From Spongospora subterranea (taxonomy: Eukaryota; Endomyxa; Phytomyxea; Plasmodiophorida; Plasmodiophoridae): a DNA stretch of 10,175 bases. Both the position numbers and the translations under genes were made by a program. This document shows positions 8,801-10,175 of the stretch, in pieces; position 1 is the first letter of the stretch; each line of letters starts with the position of its first letter. The notes beneath the pieces are model-generated. The model did not search any database. It was not told the origin of the DNA and worked only from the letters and a program-made list of their open reading frames with translations. The stretch spans positions 7,932-18,106 of the forward strand of contig OUQQ01000352.1 of assembly GCA_900404475.1 (NCBI GenBank), in the 5' to 3' direction.

Positions 8801-9885
8801 CCATGTGAGCTACCAAGGCAGAACAAAGCTTAAAATTGCCTTGAACACCATACCCATGGAGCAGCGGAGAGAATGAAAATAAATCCGGTGAAATTCTAGT
8901 GCAATACTGCCTCAAAAACCTATGCGCACGAGCAACCTTGCCGCATTTGCATAATGTGTTGATCAATACATTCATTGCAGTTGTTGAGGCAGCAATACCC
9001 CCTGAAAATCGGATGAAAAAGCGAAATGATCAAAGCAAAAGAATTAAACACCTGTCACCATCTCAGCAAAAAGTGTCTCTGCATGAAGAGCAGTGTGTTG
9101 GCTGCTCGAAGACGGGGATGGGCTAACAAGAGAGAGACTGTGGATTAATGCTGAATACGTATAATGATCGATGGCTATTGGCGAATGCGTAAGCATGGAT
9201 CTCACGCGCTCAAAATCTAGAGTTCCAATGCGGCTTTTTGCCACAATAAACGCACCATGAAGGCGACTATCTGCGACCACGCCACAAGTGCCTAGCACAT
9301 TTTCAGATAACTGAGAAAAAATTAGGCACCTATATGCAACCTTTCAAATGCCATAATCTCTGAAGTGCTGAATTCGATTTGCACAATCCAGCCGCCCTGA
9401 TTAAGGTAGTTAACACATTTCTAGTTGGTAGCACCCCTCGATCTACTCTGGACTTCAATTCAAGAAAACAGCGCCAATCCGTCTGTTGTTACCAATTAAA
9501 TTTAACCCCGTTCTAAGACAAGCTTTTGCGTTGCCATTCCTCATCCAAGCAGAAACAATAATGGACATGATAGTTGGAGTGGGAAAAGAAAGACAATCAA
9601 TGAACTTTTCCGCGGTTGAGATTTTTTGTGAGCATAGAATCTTGACCGTTAACGCTCGTTGTTGTAAAGTTAACCTGGTGTTGAGAGCTCAGGTTAATGC
9701 ACACCGAAAATGCCATAGCACGTGAACCTGTCATCAAGCAACGACGTAACCCTAGGAATGTCGTTGTGATGGCAACGACTGAGAAGTAGCACCGACGAAG
9801 GAAGATTCCTGAGGCGTGATGATGACGCACAAGGACTAGGCTGGCTACATGAATGGCGTAATTTTCGAGCGACCCTATGGCGCAT
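5801..9885 (-). CDS. P-class pentatricopeptide repeat (PPR) protein, probably mitochondrial, 19 exons
   Basis: PPR proteins bind organelle RNA base by base and guide its processing, stability or translation. Exons, minus strand: 9885-9728, 9674-9493, 9436-9341, 9291-9052, 9001-8792, 8743-8507, 8458-8142, 8093-7916, 7858-7684, 7632-7495, 7441-7279, 7226-7140, 7085-6984, 6932-6859, 6807-6734, 6677-6566, 6509-6226, 6170-6045, 5997-5801. The joined frame is 3150 bases, 1049 residues. The first 40 residues are rich in Arg and Ser and lack acidic residues, like a mitochondrial presequence. About eighteen repeats can be picked out, for example PDLCTYNILID (675), PDTVTFNILIS (710) and IDATTL (745), spaced exactly 35 residues, and again near 891, 926, 962 and 997. 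No DYW, E or SMR domain is seen, so P class. Splice choices at 8506/8459, 6983/6933 and 6565/6510 are the least certain. The start is the first ATG after an in-frame TAG. The target RNA cannot be read from this model. Confidence 0.88.
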
Positions 9886-10175
9886 AGCCTGATCTGAAAT
9901 CTAGGGTTGCAGAACCTAAGATAATCGTTGATACATAATGGGATGGTGCAGTTCCATTAATGATATTCACAATGGGGGTAACAGCAACCTCACACAAACA
10001 TCATGTAGGTACGTGTCATATCCTGCCCCTGGGTCTGTCCGTATGTACTTATAGGTGGTGCAGCGCCGCCGCGCCGCTACAACAGCACAGCGTTTGTAGT
10101 GTACATACCGGTGGCAGCAGCAAGTCGTTACCAGCTGCCTCAACAGCAAGTAACCCAGGGCCAGACGCTACCTGC
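9886..10175. other. Upstream region of the PPR gene, with GC-rich open stretch at the right edge
   Basis: This 290-base end region should contain the PPR promoter. From 10008 to the edge one plus-strand frame stays open for 56 codons after a TAG, without an ATG, and ends in a Gln-rich segment (YQLPQQQVTQGQTLP). Part of it (10060-10080) is much richer in GC than the neighbouring DNA. It may be an exon of a gene running off the window or chance. No RNA gene is seen. Confidence 0.3.

Noticed and set aside
8899..9126. Plus-strand 75-codon ORF
   Set aside because: It runs antisense to PPR exons 4 and 5; its Lys/Gln-rich sequence shows no domain.
9486..9725. Plus-strand 79-codon ORF
   Set aside because: It is antisense to PPR exon 2 and intron 1; no start context or domain supports it.
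5801..9885. A cluster of several small genes or decayed PPR copies on the minus strand
   Set aside because: All pieces join through short introns of normal size with matching phase, and repeat spacing of 35 residues is kept across the joins, so one intact gene is the simpler reading.

Overview
The window looks like compact eukaryotic nuclear DNA. None of the four genes is a single open frame. Each is broken by very short GT...AG introns, and once these are removed each gives one continuous protein. I reconstructed 30 introns by hand, nearly all between 47 and 64 bases. Donors are degenerate and several introns carry a CTAAC-like branch site. Small introns, short gene spacing and mixed strands fit an oomycete or other stramenopile. 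This is an inference; a fungus-like or other protist source cannot be excluded from the sequence alone. I see no prokaryotic operon, mobile element, CRISPR array, rRNA or tRNA.

Layout: (1) 78-1061, minus: a six-finger C2H2 zinc-finger protein of 308 residues (or 257 from an internal start), two exons. (2) 1128-3425, plus: Ku80, five exons, 690 residues, complete from the vWA domain to the C-terminal DNA-PKcs-binding type domain and acidic tail. (3) 3537-5271, minus: an MFSD5/MOT2-type major facilitator (molybdate-anion transporter family), eight exons, 443 residues. (4) 5801-9885, minus: a P-class pentatricopeptide repeat protein of about 1049 residues in nineteen exons, with a probable mitochondrial presequence.

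The zinc-finger gene and Ku80 are divergent, with only 66 to 219 bases between start codons. Ku80 and the transporter converge, with 111 bases between stops. The transporter lies downstream of the PPR gene on the same strand, separated by 529 bases that hold its leader and probable promoter. The last 290 bases hold the PPR gene's upstream region and a GC-rich open stretch that may belong to another gene.

The genes do not form a pathway: transcription control, DNA double-strand-break repair, anion transport, and organelle RNA metabolism. The points of most interest are the very uniform intron size, the exceptional intron number of the PPR gene, the retained Ku80 C-terminal domain, and what an MFSD5-type transporter does in this organism.
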